From: Pseudo-nitzschia pungens
Lineage: Eukaryota > Bacillariophyta > Bacillariophyceae > Bacillariales > Bacillariaceae
Direction of reading: 5' to 3'
Length of the DNA stretch: 64,000 nucleotides
NCBI GenBank assembly: GCA_037355855.1
Contig: CM074758.1
Location: 6,793,001-6,857,000, forward strand
This document shows, one piece after another, positions 13,501 through 26,046 of the stretch. The translations under genes and the position numbers were made by a program. Positions within the stretch are counted from its first letter, which is position 1. Each line of letters starts with the position of its first letter. The notes under the pieces are model-generated. The model was not told where the DNA came from. It saw only the letters and a program-made list of their open reading frames with translations, and ran no database searches.

Positions 13501-16500
13501 CAAAACCATTTTTATCTACTACACCGCCGACCAGGTTGTTGTCCTTGTCCGTCATTTCACCATCAGCCACTGAAGACATTTTCAAAAGTTCCGACAAAAA
13601 GGCTAGGAGGTGTTGATCGTCCAACGGGATCAAATCCGGCACTTGGTCTACAAGCACAGCAAGCGCTTCCACGGCACCGACTTGCTCTTGGAGAGGGAGA
13701 AGTCGTAGTGAGCGAGAAAATAATACTCTCCGAATCAGCGTGATGTGTTTCCCCAACACGGATTTTGCATCGGCTTTTGTCACCGTTTTCAGGAAGTATT
13801 GTTCAAAGACAAATCGAGCTGCAGCACTGGTAGACAAATCATCAAATTAGCCAACAATCCACATTGCAATTAGAAAATACTTGATTGGAAAAACTTACCG
13901 CACCAAAGGAATGGTTGAAGCCATCTCATTTATCAACATCTGCAAAACATCAGCGCATGGACTCGAGCACGCACCAGGGTTCTTAGTAGATTTCTCATCT
14001 CTTCTGTTCAGGAGGGAAAGTAAGTCAACAATAAGAGGTATTTTCACATTTTGGTGTTCGTTGATCTTGCCGTAGAGTGACGAACACAATTGTACCAAAA
14101 ATTCAAAGCTTTTTACTCCTGCAATGGACATTTCTGTGGGCACGCTCTTTACTGAATACAAAGCTACGTTCATGATTTCGACCTCGTATCTTTTTGCCCA
14201 AGATTGCCCAAGAATTTCAACCATGAGAATGATTCCTTTGTACAAACCATATCGTTTACTCCAATCAGAACATATACATCGATCACACAATGCGCTCAAT
14301 AGATTTTCAAAAAAAATCATCGAGCCTCTATCCAAATTCTCAGATTCCCGTCGCTCATCAACGTTAATCCTTTTCAACATTGACGGGAGCCTGAGCACGT
14401 GCTTCAACATCTCTAATCCCACGATGACTGTTGAGGAAGATGATTCTGCCAGAAACTCCGCAAGCGATCTGTTTATGGTTAGCGGATCAGTAGTACACTT
14501 GAGCGGCCCATTCAGCTCGAAATATCCGAATGGTTTCAAAGATCCCAAGCCGTCGTCGCCAAATTCATCAACATTGCTTTTTGTTTCGGCATCGTTTTTC
14601 GGTGGATATATCGTTGATCCATTAGCATCTACGCGCACAATATTCCCCTGGTTACTACTGACGATGACGTAAACATTCGTCAACAATCCCTTCATGAAAT
14701 GGAGTTCATCCTCCTTGATTGGGGGGAACGAACAACCAAACATCAAACCCATGATTATTATATGGAGTTCATTGTTGTACTTAGTCGACCTGGTAGCAAT
14801 AACCTGCATATCAATAGTCCCGTTTTCAATTTTGGTTCCAACGCTGTCTGGCTTCTTCGTTCCCTGAATATCAGCGTTTGCGAGGCTGCCATTTGGTATG
14901 TCCAAGATTTGCGTCAGGGCGCTTCGGAGTACTTGGATAGCAGCCTTAACTTGACTCAGCGTTGTCGATCTCGTTACATCCCCACAGTATCCGAGGAGGT
15001 CAATATCATCAACGGAAGTTGACAATAATTTTGTGACACCATCTGGGATCGAAAACTCCTCAGCAATTCCCTCTTTTTTCTGCCCCGTAGAAGTCGTTTC
15101 CCCTCGCACTATTGCTCCTGGTTCAAATAAGTTAACAAAAGAAACTCTTTTCAAAAGCTCGAGGCATCTTTGGATGGGGAGATCAATTTCAAATTTTGAG
15201 TCCGAGTTTCCAGTCTTCGTAGCCCAAGTGAACCCCAAACTCAACTTTCCTACCGAGTCTTCTGAAATAGTATTTGGCTCGATGATTTCTATTGGTTCGC
15301 GCAAAACTCTTCTATTCTTCCCTCCTAGCTTCCCCAGAAGACGAAGAGTTAACAAACCGTATGGATAAGGTGCCGGTCTTAGGTGCATAGATAGCGCTTT
15401 CATCAATGAAATGAATACCCTTTTTTGTTTCGATAATTCTGGAAATAAAAATTCTGGATTCAGATTGTCCACCCAAAACTCTAAGGTTCGTAATCTGGGG
15501 AGGAAAGTAAAGGTTAGACCGACAACAAAATGACAAAGGTTCGAAAAGAGAACACCGAAATGAACCAAGATTGACTTACCCGAGATTAACCAAATCATCT
15601 GACTTCGATTTCAAGGCTAGAACAATTATTCGAAGGAGCAAGTTCATATGCGGTAAGAGAGATGACAATCTTGCTGGGATTGTCAAAACTAACTCGATCA
15701 GAGTATGTCGTAGAGTTGTATCTTCGGTGCTTGACAAGACCCGAAATAGCCCATTCAATACGTTAGGAATCAAGGGAAGTAGTTCACGATACGACTCTTC
15801 AAACTTTCCAGCAGAGATCGATCTAAACACATAACGTAACAGCATGCAATAATTATCGGCCTTGCCGTCGCTCTTTTCAAGTGACGAGCGCAAACAAGTT
15901 GAAACAATTTTCTTCAAGTGTGGGCGTAATGCACGCTCATTCTCCGGGTAAGATGATAATGACTTGAGGATGCGCTCAAAAAGCTGAAGGTGTGCGTTTG
16001 AAGTTTTCTCCATGTCCTCCTTTTTGATTTTATCTTTTTTTCTCATTTGGTTTTCGAAGGCTCGCATGCGATTGCTTTCGTTCTCGTACGAAACTGATAG
16101 AAAACAAACATTCTCTGCCTTCGAAAGTACAAGACTGTCCATTCGGTCGACCAAGAAGTTCAGCATCATACTGCAGAATTCGAAACTTGTTGTTGGGTTT
16201 ACACTTAGGAGATGTCTAGGAACTATAATCGCTGCGGGGTCGTCTTTCACTGCCTCCACCAGCACATCCAGTCGCCTCCCCATTACTCGCCGTAAATCAC
16301 GTCCATCAAAAGCCGTAAAAGCAGCTGCAAAGTAAGTTAAAGTGTCTCTGAACTGCTCCGCAGCTTGCCTCTCCAGGGTGGTCATTGGTGCCCCAGTTTT
16401 TGGTTCGGATTCACAGTGGTTTCTACCTTTCAGAAGCTTTATCGATGGAATGCCTAAGACAATATACTGATCGATCAGAGCATGCTCCGTGTGTGTGATC

Positions 16501-18892
16501 TTCGACAAACCTGAACAAACCTCTTCATTGTTTAAGCCTGAACGTGGTGGATATATGTTCTCGATTCTTTCCTTCTCTCTTTGCACCCTATAATTATTCA
16601 TGTACCAAATAAGAGTCTTTGACCCGACAACGATTATTCGTACCATTGATTTTTTATCTTTTAGAGGCTCATGTTTCGGTTCAAGGACGCAGGAATATTC
16701 CCTGCTGTTTTCATCGCGACCGCGGTCGCTGCTTTTCACTTTGCAACTCGGACCTTTTTCGCTTGATGGTGGTGCATCGTTTGCCGTAGTATTCGCACCA
16801 CACTTATTGCTACTGGTTAAAACCTCGCTGTCGATCGCATCACGAAGAGTTGACAGTTTCTCCACGAAAGTTCGAAAAATCCGTACCAAAAGATCCCGGC
16901 CCAACTGTGGATTGCGATCCTTGTTGTAAAAGATGGAATCAAGGACACTAAGCAATGTCTTCACAGCAGTGTATTGCGTAGACACAGCAGTATATTGCGT
17001 ATACATGGGAAGGGTGGCGTCATGAAGCACTCGAGAAAAAATTGTTACAATCTTTGAGATTTGAGCCAAACTCAGGACTGGAGTATTACGGGCATTATGA
17101 ACCAATTCAGATAGCACAGCATAACCCAATGGTCGCAGGACTGTTTGTTCCGCGTTGTGGTCGCACAGGTACCAATGGCGATGTTGATGCTTAGTGGACA
17201 ACCCAATCAGAATCCTTTCGTTGAGGAGAGAGTCAACGTGACGAAAGAAGCCGTTCTTGAAATGGTCACTATGCAGTAAATGGCGAGTAGCTACAAGAAG
17301 CTCTTTGCGGGTGCTGAGTAGCTCTGCCGGGCAAGTTGACATGATGGCGACCACATTGCTAGCTAATCGGTCCTCGTAAGGTTTGAGTTCGTTGACAAAG
17401 CCTCTGAGGAGGAACGTTAAGAATGAGAGAGTCTTGGCCTGTGCTACAACCAATTCTCGGCTCCTTGAGAAGTAAAGCCGCTTTACTGTCTCATCTAAAG
17501 GCAGTTGCCGTTGGTCTGAACTGTTTGCATTTGTTGTATGTTGTTGTTGTTGTTGTTGTATAAATTCAATTGATGGCGCACGAAGACTCAAAGCCTCTGT
17601 CATTGCTTTGATGAGGATGGGTATGTTCCCTTTTAAAAATTTTGGATACAATTGAAACATCAGCATAACAATTAGTGGCCACTCGGTGAGAACCCGAAAT
17701 GATGAGTTTGATCGGGGAGAGAGAGAGACTTGGCGGAATGACGATAGCGCAGTCTTTGGGGTTACAATGCTTGCAGCTTCCGTCATTACGGCTGGGGGAT
17801 TACCTCTAGCACGTCGCGGTGTAGCCCCATCAGTCATGTTCATCTCTACTGTTTCTGTGCGATTGATAGTTTCATCTTTCCCTCTGGAGGACGAGGGAAC
17901 AACCGAGGATGGTGGATTTTTTTTGTCACCGAGTGGACTATTAAGATTTCTCGAAGGATCCTTTTCCGGCCGTCTACTCGAGTCCATGCTTGAGCTAGTA
18001 GCAGAGAGTACCTGGAACGAAAAGCTTCGTTGTACCTGTCCATCAAACATCAATATAAAGACACGTGAACGTTGGGAGACAGTGTATTTCGCAACATGCC
18101 ATTTCAAAATAATTCCAGACCAAATTTTGCCTTCGAATCGAATCTTTCGTAACGCGCGCTACTTGCTTTACCTTCCGAATGCATACAATAGTTGATTCTT
18201 CCACTTACCGCTTCGGGGAGTGTCTTGTAGGCCGAAACGACAAAATCAAGCGCAGGTTGGATGTAGTCCTGCGGTAAACTCTTGTATGCCTTGTAGAGAT
18301 CAAAAATGATTCGGGATGCGAGCAATGCATTTTCTTCATGATCCCGACGATGTATCAGAACATCGAGTGCGACTGCTACTAAATGGGGTGCATGAGGCCG
18401 AAGAACTTCGTTGCTGGGCATCCGACTAATTATTTCCAGAATGGTATTTCGCAACTGGTAGTGAAGATAGTGTTGTCGCTGCTGCATTTCAATGTCGTGC
18501 GTGGTCGATGTCGAAGAAGTCTCGTCTCGCCGTTTTGCTTCAGTTTGAGCAATCGGATCCTGTTTCGAAATAGCAATTGCTGCTGCCCTGTTCACGGCAG
18601 GGGCGTTCATCGATTCCTTACCATCGAGATGGTTTGGGTTGGTTGCCAAGATCGTCGAAAAGGCTGGTAGTAATGCAGATAACATGAGCGGAAACTCCAC
18701 CGTGTGTACAATTTCGATGCCTTCGCGAAGTTCCCTGGCAGCTGCTAAAGCATCATCTAGATCATTTCCCAACAACCGACTCCTGACCGGTTCCCAATTC
18801 CTGCTTCTCCCACCGCTGTTGTTGCTTTCCAAGGAAGAAAAGGCAGTCGGGGATGTTGGAAAGGCCGTGGTCAGTCCGGGGCCACTCGGCAT
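4531..18892 (-). CDS. TRRAP: TRRAP/Tra1 orthologue, PIKK-family pseudokinase scaffold of histone acetyltransferase complexes
   Basis: Eight exons join in phase: 18892-18209, 18035-15580, 15494-13899, 13826-13252, 13151-7796, 7706-7552, 7447-7404 and 7317-4531 (TAG stop). Their 13,653 nt give about 4550 residues, against roughly 3700-3900 in yeast and human. Introns of 72-173 bp have GTAAGT or GTGAGA donors and AG acceptors. The first acceptor is ambiguous by 24 nt (18035 or 18011). The protein is a long helical-repeat array, then a FAT domain (YWEDRWVNLQQQ, MLECAWRERDWDS, exons 5-8), a PI3K-like domain with VPFRMTPNIQ in exon 8, and a C-terminal FATC (ATDPENLC..WL). The kinase-like part lacks the DRH..N and DFG motifs, as in other TRRAP/Tra1 proteins. 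The family bridges activators to SAGA and NuA4-type complexes in the nucleus. A short Gln run sits near 17545-17560. Both cellular neighbours are mobile DNA. Confidence 0.95.
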
Positions 18893-19244
18893 GGTGCAGA
18901 AATGCGACGATTTTTAAGAAATGATAGTCTTCGTCGAGTTTGGAATTTTCCCCTTTGCACTCCAACTGCTCTGGCGTTTCTTCTCTCTGGATACCGAATG
19001 GTAGTGTTGGGGTAGTTCGATGATGACAGCGGATAAAGTACCGCTAGGTGTGTGTTGGATGGATGAAACTTTGAGAGCGATTACTACTTCTTGTACTCGA
19101 ATGAGTATTAAGTAACCTTACGAATAAGGTTTTTAAGGTAAGGTTTACCGTAGGATTACCAAACGCTTTTTGTTGTCGATCTCAAAAATGGATGTTCGCG
19201 GTTTCGAGTTTGGTCTGAAAAAAAATAAATAATCTTAGAAATCT
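18893..19244. promoter_or_regulatory. Upstream region of TRRAP, up to the transposon edge
   Basis: This 350-bp gap lies between the TRRAP start codon and the TA that flanks the next transposon. It must hold at least part of the TRRAP 5' UTR and promoter. I see repeated GTAAGGTTT-type words near 19110-19150 but no defined motif. Because the transposon begins only 350 bp upstream, the original promoter may have been shortened or pushed away. Confidence 0.35.
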
Positions 19245-19246
19245 TA

Positions 19247-19270
19247 CACGTTTAGTACGTACCTAATCAC
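19247..19270 (+). repeat. Left terminal inverted repeat of the DDE transposon
   Basis: The sequence starts CACGTTTAGTAC, then has GTAC, then CTAATCACAATTG. It pairs with the right end at 26044-26019 apart from the GTAC insertion and one C/G difference. A TA target site precedes it. Confidence 0.6.
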
Positions 19271-19646
19271 AATTGACAGCCTTGTCAATTTTTTTTGGTT
19301 GCCATTGAGGTTCAGATTCAAGTTGCCCAATATGACTCCAGGAGTGTATACGAATGTCTATTTGATGAATTTAGGTTATTTGGTGAGCTTGGTGGTGGAA
19401 GTAATGGACCGGCAGCAGCTTTGAGACAATCGGACACAATCCGATTTTTCAAAAAAAAAAATTGAATTATTTTTTGACCCAAAAGCAGACACCGACATAC
19501 TCACTCTGATTCGTCACTCCCAGAGAGACTTTAGTACAAGACAAGTTTGTTCTGATGTATTGCAATAGGAAATATCCATCAAAACTGTCTCCTTTCGAAC
19601 TGTCAGCAAACAACTTGCTACTCTTGCTGTGGCTGATGACCGGTTT

Positions 19647-22600
19647 TCAATAAAATTCCTTCTTCTTCCGCCGTCGGTTGGATCGTCTAAGCCCTAAATC
19701 TTGTTTTGTTTCCATTGTTGGTTCTTCCGGTGGCTTCTGCTGTGGAAGTGTAGAGGGCTGTGGTGGTTCTTCCGGTGGCTTCTTTCTTTGGTGTCTAGAT
19801 GTTCGAATAGGCTTTGGTGGCTCTTCGGGTTGCTTCTTTTTGTTGAACGGTTCCTCCTGTTCCTCCTGTTTCTTTGCTTCAAAATCTTCTTTGGCTTTTG
19901 ACTCGTCTTCCTCCTGTTTCTTTGACTCGTCTTCCTCCTGTTTCTTTGCTTCAAAATCTTTGGTTGCCTGCTGCTCTTCCCCAATTTTGCTGCTGTCCTC
20001 ATTGCTACCACTATCACTGCTGTCCTCATTGGCACCACTATCGCTGCTGTCCTCATTGCTACCACTATCGCTGCTGTCCTCATTGCCATCACTATCACTA
20101 TTGCTGCTGTCCTCATTGCCATCACTATCACTATTGCTGCTGTCCTCATTGCCATCACTATCACTATTGCTGCTGTCCTCATTGCTACCACTATCGCTGC
20201 TGTCCTCATTGCCATCACTATCACTATTGCTGCTGTCCACGTCGCTATCACTATCAATGCTGTCCTCATCGCTGTCTCCCTCTCCATCAGCAACAACAGA
20301 CTCAGTCTCAGACTCGGATTCAGTACCACAACAAGACACGCTGGACTGACTGTAGTCGTCATCAAGATTGCAATCTTGCCATGTAGCAAAGAGCTTTTCT
20401 AGCTCCTGCTTCTGAAGATTTTGGATTGCACTCCCAATAACTTTGAGAGCACTCTCTGGTTGCAAAACTGATAATTGTTTCGAAATCAGTGCTCTCTTCC
20501 GTCGCTCTGGCCTCCTCATAATAAACGTTCTTTCAATTGTAAATCGACCATTATTTTCAAACTCCAACAACGCTTGATGCTTCTTTTCCGACCATTGTTT
20601 CCGTGCCGGAGGTTCATAATCCTTCACTTCTTCCCATATACCCTCAAGACTAACACGATCTATAGGAATGTTTGATCGCTTGGGAGCCTTCCATTTTATC
20701 ATTGTCTTCAGATCAGCAATGGTCCAGTTCGCAATGTAGTTTGTCTTCCTTTGGGTCATCTTTGCCTTAGGATTATAGTCCCTCCCTTTTTCCTTTACGA
20801 TTGCCTCTGCAGCTCTCACAATTGTATCTCTCGCCTTGAGAGTCTTCTTCAATTTTTGCAACCTTTCTTTTTTCTTCTCAAGGCGTTGCCGCTTGATCAC
20901 TATAATTGCATCATCACAGTTCAAGGGAGCACCACCATTGGTTGCTTGATACCACTCTCCAGCATAGTCATTTGCTCTCATAATCTTGTCTTGCTGTGCT
21001 CTTGTGTTTGGAAGTGTGACTTTTGATGCCAAATATTCATTCTGCTGCTGAATCCTCTTGATATTGCGTTTCAGTTTTGTTGCCGAAGTGTATCCTTTGT
21101 CTTGCAATTGTTCGACAACATCGTGGTTCCGACTCTCCATTTCATTCAAAATTTGAGTGTAAACCTTATCTTCTGGGTTCCCTTCTTCATTTTCACCACC
21201 GGGTTCTAGTTGTTGCCGGACAAGCTTTTCGCTCTTCAGTAGAGCTCTTGTTGCTGGAACATAACCACACTTCTCCGCTGCTTGACGAATATGAGTTGCT
21301 GTAAACGATTCTGCAAACGCATCCCGCAAGTTAACAATAGTAGCTCCATCTTCGAGCTCAAGTTTTCCACCAAAGACAATCCATGGTAGATCCCAGTGAG
21401 TTGTCTGGGCCTTCGATTGAAACTGAACAAACCTTGCCCTCCAGATCCTGTCCCTGTTTTCTTCCATGACGGACTTGACAAACGCAAATAATTGGTCCAT
21501 CTCTTGACCTAGCTCAGTTCCATTCGGAAGCCCCGGGTAGAAATAGAAGCCGTAACTCTTAGCAATACCACGAAATGATTGATCCCATCGACCGGGTCCA
21601 CTATCTGCTTTCAGCATCACACGGCGGCCAGGTTCATCTGTTGCATCCGAATAACAAGGAACCAAAACATTATCAACGTAATAGATCAAAATGTTGGCAT
21701 CGATACTTCCGTCCTTGCTAAAGGCAACTGCAACAGGAAAGGACCAAACATCTTCAAGTTTGGTCGGCGAGTGTCCAAATTGTCCTTTGACATGTTTCAT
21801 ATTCATGATGAGGCATACCCTTACTCTGGGCTCATCAGCATTGCTTGCTAACACAAATAATGGTGGGAGAGCTTCATTTTCGAAGTTGATTCCATACATG
21901 CACGTGACCTTCTGGGAAGACTTGTTTGTTTGTCGTTGTGGATCAGGGAGGTTTGGATTGTTCGGAACAGCTGCTGGTCTTCCTCCTCTGCCATTCTTCG
22001 ATCCATCAAGAGAGAATCCCATCTCATCAAACTGAAGGATCTGACGTTTCTGACCCGGCAAGAACACCACATTGCCCTTGATTGTCTTTTCTCTCTCATC
22101 GACGGGCCATCGAGCAAAGCCTAGTAGCACCAGCCAATCCTCCCAATTCTTGTAGTGTCTGTTCTGATTGTCCCACATCAACCAAGCTGCACGCAATGCC
22201 TCTCAATAGTCTGGTGACAAGAGCTTGCATGTCCGTGAGAGTTCACTCTGGATACGTCGATAGAAAGGAGTTGCTTGTAGCTGTTCTACTCCATCTTGTT
22301 CAAGCTTATTGTTCACGATCCCTGTTATGGCGGACATCATTTTTGGGCGATTCAATCGATTTGGATCACAGTTTGTCTGTTCAATTGATTGACAAGTGAA
22401 GACAAGCTCACATAGCAACTGAAAGTCCTCCTCACAAATTACGCCTTTCTGGCCTTTTTTTTTGGGCGACTGCCCCACTCGACCTTCCCTGAGACTTTGA
22501 TTCAACTCACTGCCAGCAATTAGTTCTGCTCCAAAACATTCATTGATACGGCTCGCAATTTTTTCAGCTGAATCGAAGCCTTCGAGGGGAAATTTATCTC

Positions 22601-23420
22601 TTCGATGCGCGTGAAGAATGATGGAACCAACTTTGATTGCTGTACCACGAGCATCCTGTCATGCTTTGTCCTCTGTTCTTGCAGACTGTGCCTCGTTTGC
22701 AGTTCTTTGCTTCTCTTGAAACGTCGTGAGCTTCGAAAACTTGGATCGATTTGATGACGAAGAGGAAGCCGGTTTGGTTGCCAAAGTAGACAGACTGCCT
22801 CCTGATACTGTAGTGGATTTGGAGGAGCTCTCAGCAGTTGAAAGGGGAGATAGTAATGTCGTAGGTGCTAATAAAACTCCTGTTGTCGTTGTTTGAATTT
22901 CAATCATTGTCGGCGGATTCAATTGGGGCTCACCTATCAGTGGTGGCACAACTATCGGTGGCGCATCTGGCATGGATACAGCGGAAGAATTTGGAGTTTG
23001 TTGTTTTGCGTTTTTCCCTCCTTGTTTTGCACAATATCGGACGCATGCTCTGTAGACTTTGCCTGATCGTTTTGTTTCGGCGTATGGGAATCCTGCCAGG
23101 CGCATAGCATCCACAGTCTTTTTAGATCGAAAGTCACGGAAATCAATCTGCGCAAGGTCCTTTTTAGTCAGATTTGGTAGAGAATTGGACTTGCTCATGA
23201 TGCAATACACCCGCTCGAAACGATCTTTCGTAGGGACACCACTGCGATATGTTAATCTGCGGAGCACAATGGCCGTTTCGATGGAATCACCATCATTTGC
23301 AAGTTTCTCATTGCAAGTGACGGCAAATATAGCCAACCGAGCTGTAAAGTGGGGATGGTTCACATGGTGAAGAAGGGAAGCAGCATCTTTGATGTATTGT
23401 TGTTCCAAAAGCTCAGTCAT
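19647..23420 (-). pseudogene. DDE (pogo/DDE_1-like) transposase frame interrupted by two TGA codons
   Basis: One minus frame of 1258 codons runs from ATG 23420-23418 to the stop at 19647, broken only by TGA at 22661-22659 and 22205-22203. The N-terminal part has a basic region (TKKDLAQIDFRDFRSKK) that may bind DNA. The third segment carries a plausible catalytic triad: Asp in LQFDEMGF (22028-22026), Asp in LKADSGPGR (21605-21603) and Asp in GQEMDQLF (21497-21495), in the D-D-D layout of DDE_1/pogo transposases. The C-terminal region has tandem DSSNSDSDGNE acidic repeats (about 19990-20260) and KKQEEDES repeats, then a basic end. Both TGA codons could come from CGA by one C-to-T change, suggesting decay, but there is no frameshift. 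It lies inside TA-flanked terminal repeats, so it is probably that element's own transposase. Confidence 0.7.
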
Positions 23421-24320
23421 GGTGAACAACTGGGTGAGAAAATGATGAATGGGAAACACAACTATTCCTATTACAGACTTCCAAGGGAGTCTTCCGGTAT
23501 GTGTACTCACCATTTTTCAACCCAAGGGGAGTGTATCATTTGCGTCGACTGAAATATTTCAAGCACATGGTAGGTTGGCGCTTGGAAAACTGGTCCTGGG
23601 TCCTGGGAGAGCGCCATTGTCGGGGAAGAAGTTTCTTTGTTTCGGTGTTACAAAATTACAGTTTTGAGAGCAACTGAAGTGGATCAAAAAAAATGAACGC
23701 CTTTAGAAGAACTGGGAAAAATTCCAGATTTTTTGTGTTCCCACGGTAAAGCGCGCAAAATTCGAAAAATCGATTCCAAAGAGGTGTAGAAATGTGTAGG
23801 AAATGTACTATTCCTACAAAAATTGAAATTTTGGTCGTTGTTCTATATTTTGTCGGCGGCAGGTCAGAGCAAGCCGAGCTGCTGTCGCAGGCGTGGAAAT
23901 CCAGATTTTTGTGCAATTGATACTTTCTCTTTTGTGTCACTTCTTCGGGAGGGTTTGAAGAGCAAAAACAAGCGCTTTTTGTCGTTAATAGACTTGCCGC
24001 CCACAAGAAATGGCTCAACCTTCCCAAGAACAAATAAAAGGTGTCGTCATAGGAGCTGCATCAGGGAGTTGGAGTATTCTTTGCTGGAATCGTAGGACGA
24101 TCCAACGGAAGAAATTGGTCGGAGAGCTTGCTGTTCGGGTTGAGTCTTCCCTGCAGGGTACGGAGATTCTGTAGATTCTGGTACTGTTGGAACAAAAGGA
24201 GAAGGAATAAAGGTCTCCAGCAACAAGGAATTACAGCAAAGACTAGGAGCTCATTTTTTGAAGAAATCAAACTTTGCAAACGCTCTGAACAGAACAACGT
24301 TGTAATTTAATTCATTCACC
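23421..24320. other. Divergent intergenic region inside the DDE transposon
   Basis: These 900 bp separate the minus-strand transposase start from the plus-strand gene start, so promoters for both must be here. The short frames on either strand show no protein-like features. I see no defined promoter motif. Confidence 0.4.
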
Positions 24321-25499
24321 ATGGCAAAAACAAAAATCACTCCAAGGAAGAAGTCGAAGGAAGAAGAAGTCCTCAAGGATGATCCAGTACCATTTAGGTA
24401 CGGGGATAATTACGAGGTTAGAGAACTGCTCCATAGGGTCAAAATATCTCCAGGCTGGAAAGTTCAGACCAAGTTCGAAGCGCCTGCTTCCTTCTTCATA
24501 TCATTCGAAGATGGCAGGCGATGGAATTCCACAGGATTGGGTGGAAAGGTAAACATTGCTGTTTAGACGTGCGGTTCTTGTATTCCCTCTTATTCATATC
24601 TGACGATCCCTCTTGTATATTGCTCTCCCCAGGCACTGATCGATTTTCATTCGAAGGCGGGAAAGACTGTCGTGGTCGTAAGATGGCTCAACCCCTTCGG
24701 CAAGGATGGACTGAATTGCCGTATCCTTCATGGCTTGCCCATTTTTCGGGGTAAAGTTGGGACTGAGTTCTTCTTCAAAAGCGCATCAACAACGACTTGT
24801 GGGATCTCACGGAAGACTGTCTTCGCATTGAAGTTTCATAACAATGAAGATGCTGATGAATTTGAGATGTGGTGGTTCCATTTCAATGGGCAGATCCACG
24901 ATTGGAAGGTTGCTGAGTACGAAAGAAAGGAAATTGTAAAAGGTGCTTACAGAAGTGCCCGCGACAACCCAAACTCCAAGGAAAGAATCGTCTCCTCCTC
25001 TGAACTATTTGTCGGCAAGCCCAATGAATACCCGAACAGAAATCCTGAGGAAATTTTTGCATTCAACGCTGAGAACATCAAGGTTGTCTCGTCTACTCCA
25101 AAAAAGAGACTGAAGCGTAAGCATACTACTTTACTACTATCAGAACTCCAATATCCCTCAGCCTTCAAAACTCCTCTCATGGGCTCTGTGGCATTTCAAA
25201 GTCCAGACGCAAAGCCTCCACCGAAGAAGAAAGCAAAGCTCGGCACGCCAGATGACAAGCCTCCTGCGAAATCAGAAGATGACCCCCTCGCCGACGATTC
25301 GTCCGACGATTATAGCGATTCTGATTGTTGCAAATTTTCAGACCTGGACTCAGGCAAAGAGAGCTCAGGTGATGACGATGATGACGATGACGATGACGAC
25401 GATGACGATGACGACGATGACGATGCTTTTGCCGCAAAAACTATCTTGATCCATTTTGGACCGGCGGCATTGTCTCAAAAAGATGTCTTCTGGGCTTAA
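24321..25499 (+). CDS. Accessory gene of the DDE transposon, unknown acidic-tailed protein, two exons
   Basis: I do not recognise this protein. Exon 1 is 24321-24548, starting at CACCATGG. An 84-bp intron (24549-24632, GTAAAC donor, CTCTCCCCAG acceptor) joins in phase to exon 2, 24633-25499, giving 364 residues. The N-terminus is basic (AKTKITPRKKSKEEE). The middle, about residues 30-160, looks globular and rich in aromatic residues (EDADEFEMWWFHFNG). Two basic clusters, KKRLKRKH near residue 234 and PPPKKKAKL near 270, could be nuclear localisation signals. An uninterrupted Asp run follows near residues 322-342. It lies within the transposon's terminal repeats, divergent from the transposase, and unlike the transposase it has no stop codon. 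A DNA-binding or chromatin-contacting accessory role is possible but is inference only. Confidence 0.65.
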
Positions 25500-26018
25500 G
25501 AAGTTGCTCTTGTCAGCATTAACGAGAATGGCAATTTAGACGCTGGCAGCTGATTTGGATACAACGTGACAAAATCTATTACAGGATACGAGTGTTCCTG
25601 ACTATCTGGGAGTATTGAAAAGTCAGAGTATTCCCAAGTTTTCATTCGATTATACTGGCCCGTATGAGGGTTGGATTTCAAAGGCCCAAATTGCTTATAT
25701 GATGTCACCAATGGCTCAACTTATTACCATGAAGTTCAATTGAAGGCGATGGACCTTTGTGGTACTTGGATTGCTTCTTCTGCTGGGTTGTGAGCTGGTG
25801 ATCACCGATTGTCATTTTTCAAAAAAAAAATTAAAAAATTGACAGCAAAATAGCCACAAAGTTAAAATGGATGTGATGCTCCTACTACAACAAGAATTTA
25901 GGATCTTTTAGACCTCCATATGAGCTGCTTGGAGCTCAAGTTTCAAGGAAATCGGTTGAAAATTGAGTGAGTAATGGCCGTCGACGTAAATCGCAACTGC
26001 GCGCATTGTCAATTTTGA
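25500..26018. other. Non-coding right part of the DDE transposon
   Basis: No gene is seen. The sequence is AT-rich and contains a CATTTTTCAAAAAAAAA word near 25817 resembling one near 19445 inside the left end, so the subterminal regions may share short repeats. It includes the 3' flank of the accessory gene. Confidence 0.4.
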
Positions 26019-26044
26019 CTTTTTGTCATTAGGTACTAAACGTG
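26019..26044 (-). repeat. Right terminal inverted repeat of the DDE transposon
   Basis: Read on the minus strand from 26044 it begins CACGTTTAGTACCTAATGAC. TA follows at 26045-26046. It mirrors the left end at 19247. Confidence 0.6.
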
Positions 26045-26046
26045 TA

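Larger units (their letters stand above)
19247..26044. mobile_element. TA-flanked DDE transposon of about 6.8 kb with two divergent genes
   Basis: The left end reads CACGTTTAGTACGTACCTAA from 19247. The right end, read inward from 26044 on the minus strand, is CACGTTTAGTACCTAATGAC. The two match over 12 bases, then over CTAAT after a four-base GTAC insertion in the left copy, and both continue into ACAA and AATTGACA words. A TA dinucleotide flanks each end (19245-19246 and 26045-26046), as expected for Tc1/mariner/pogo-type insertion. Inside are a minus-strand DDE transposase frame and a plus-strand two-exon gene separated by 900 bp. The right TA touches the terminal repeat of the neighbouring inverted-arm element, so the two insertions are directly adjacent. 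Confidence 0.65.

Noticed and set aside
19694..20389. Long open frames on both strands over the acidic repeat of the transposase
   Set aside because: They are shadows of the 33-bp tandem repeat encoding the DSSNSDSDGNE segments; only one frame joins a protein with catalytic blocks.
23656..24033. 125-codon minus-strand frame between the two transposon genes
   Set aside because: Composition is not protein-like, it lies in the divergent promoter interval, and has no motif.
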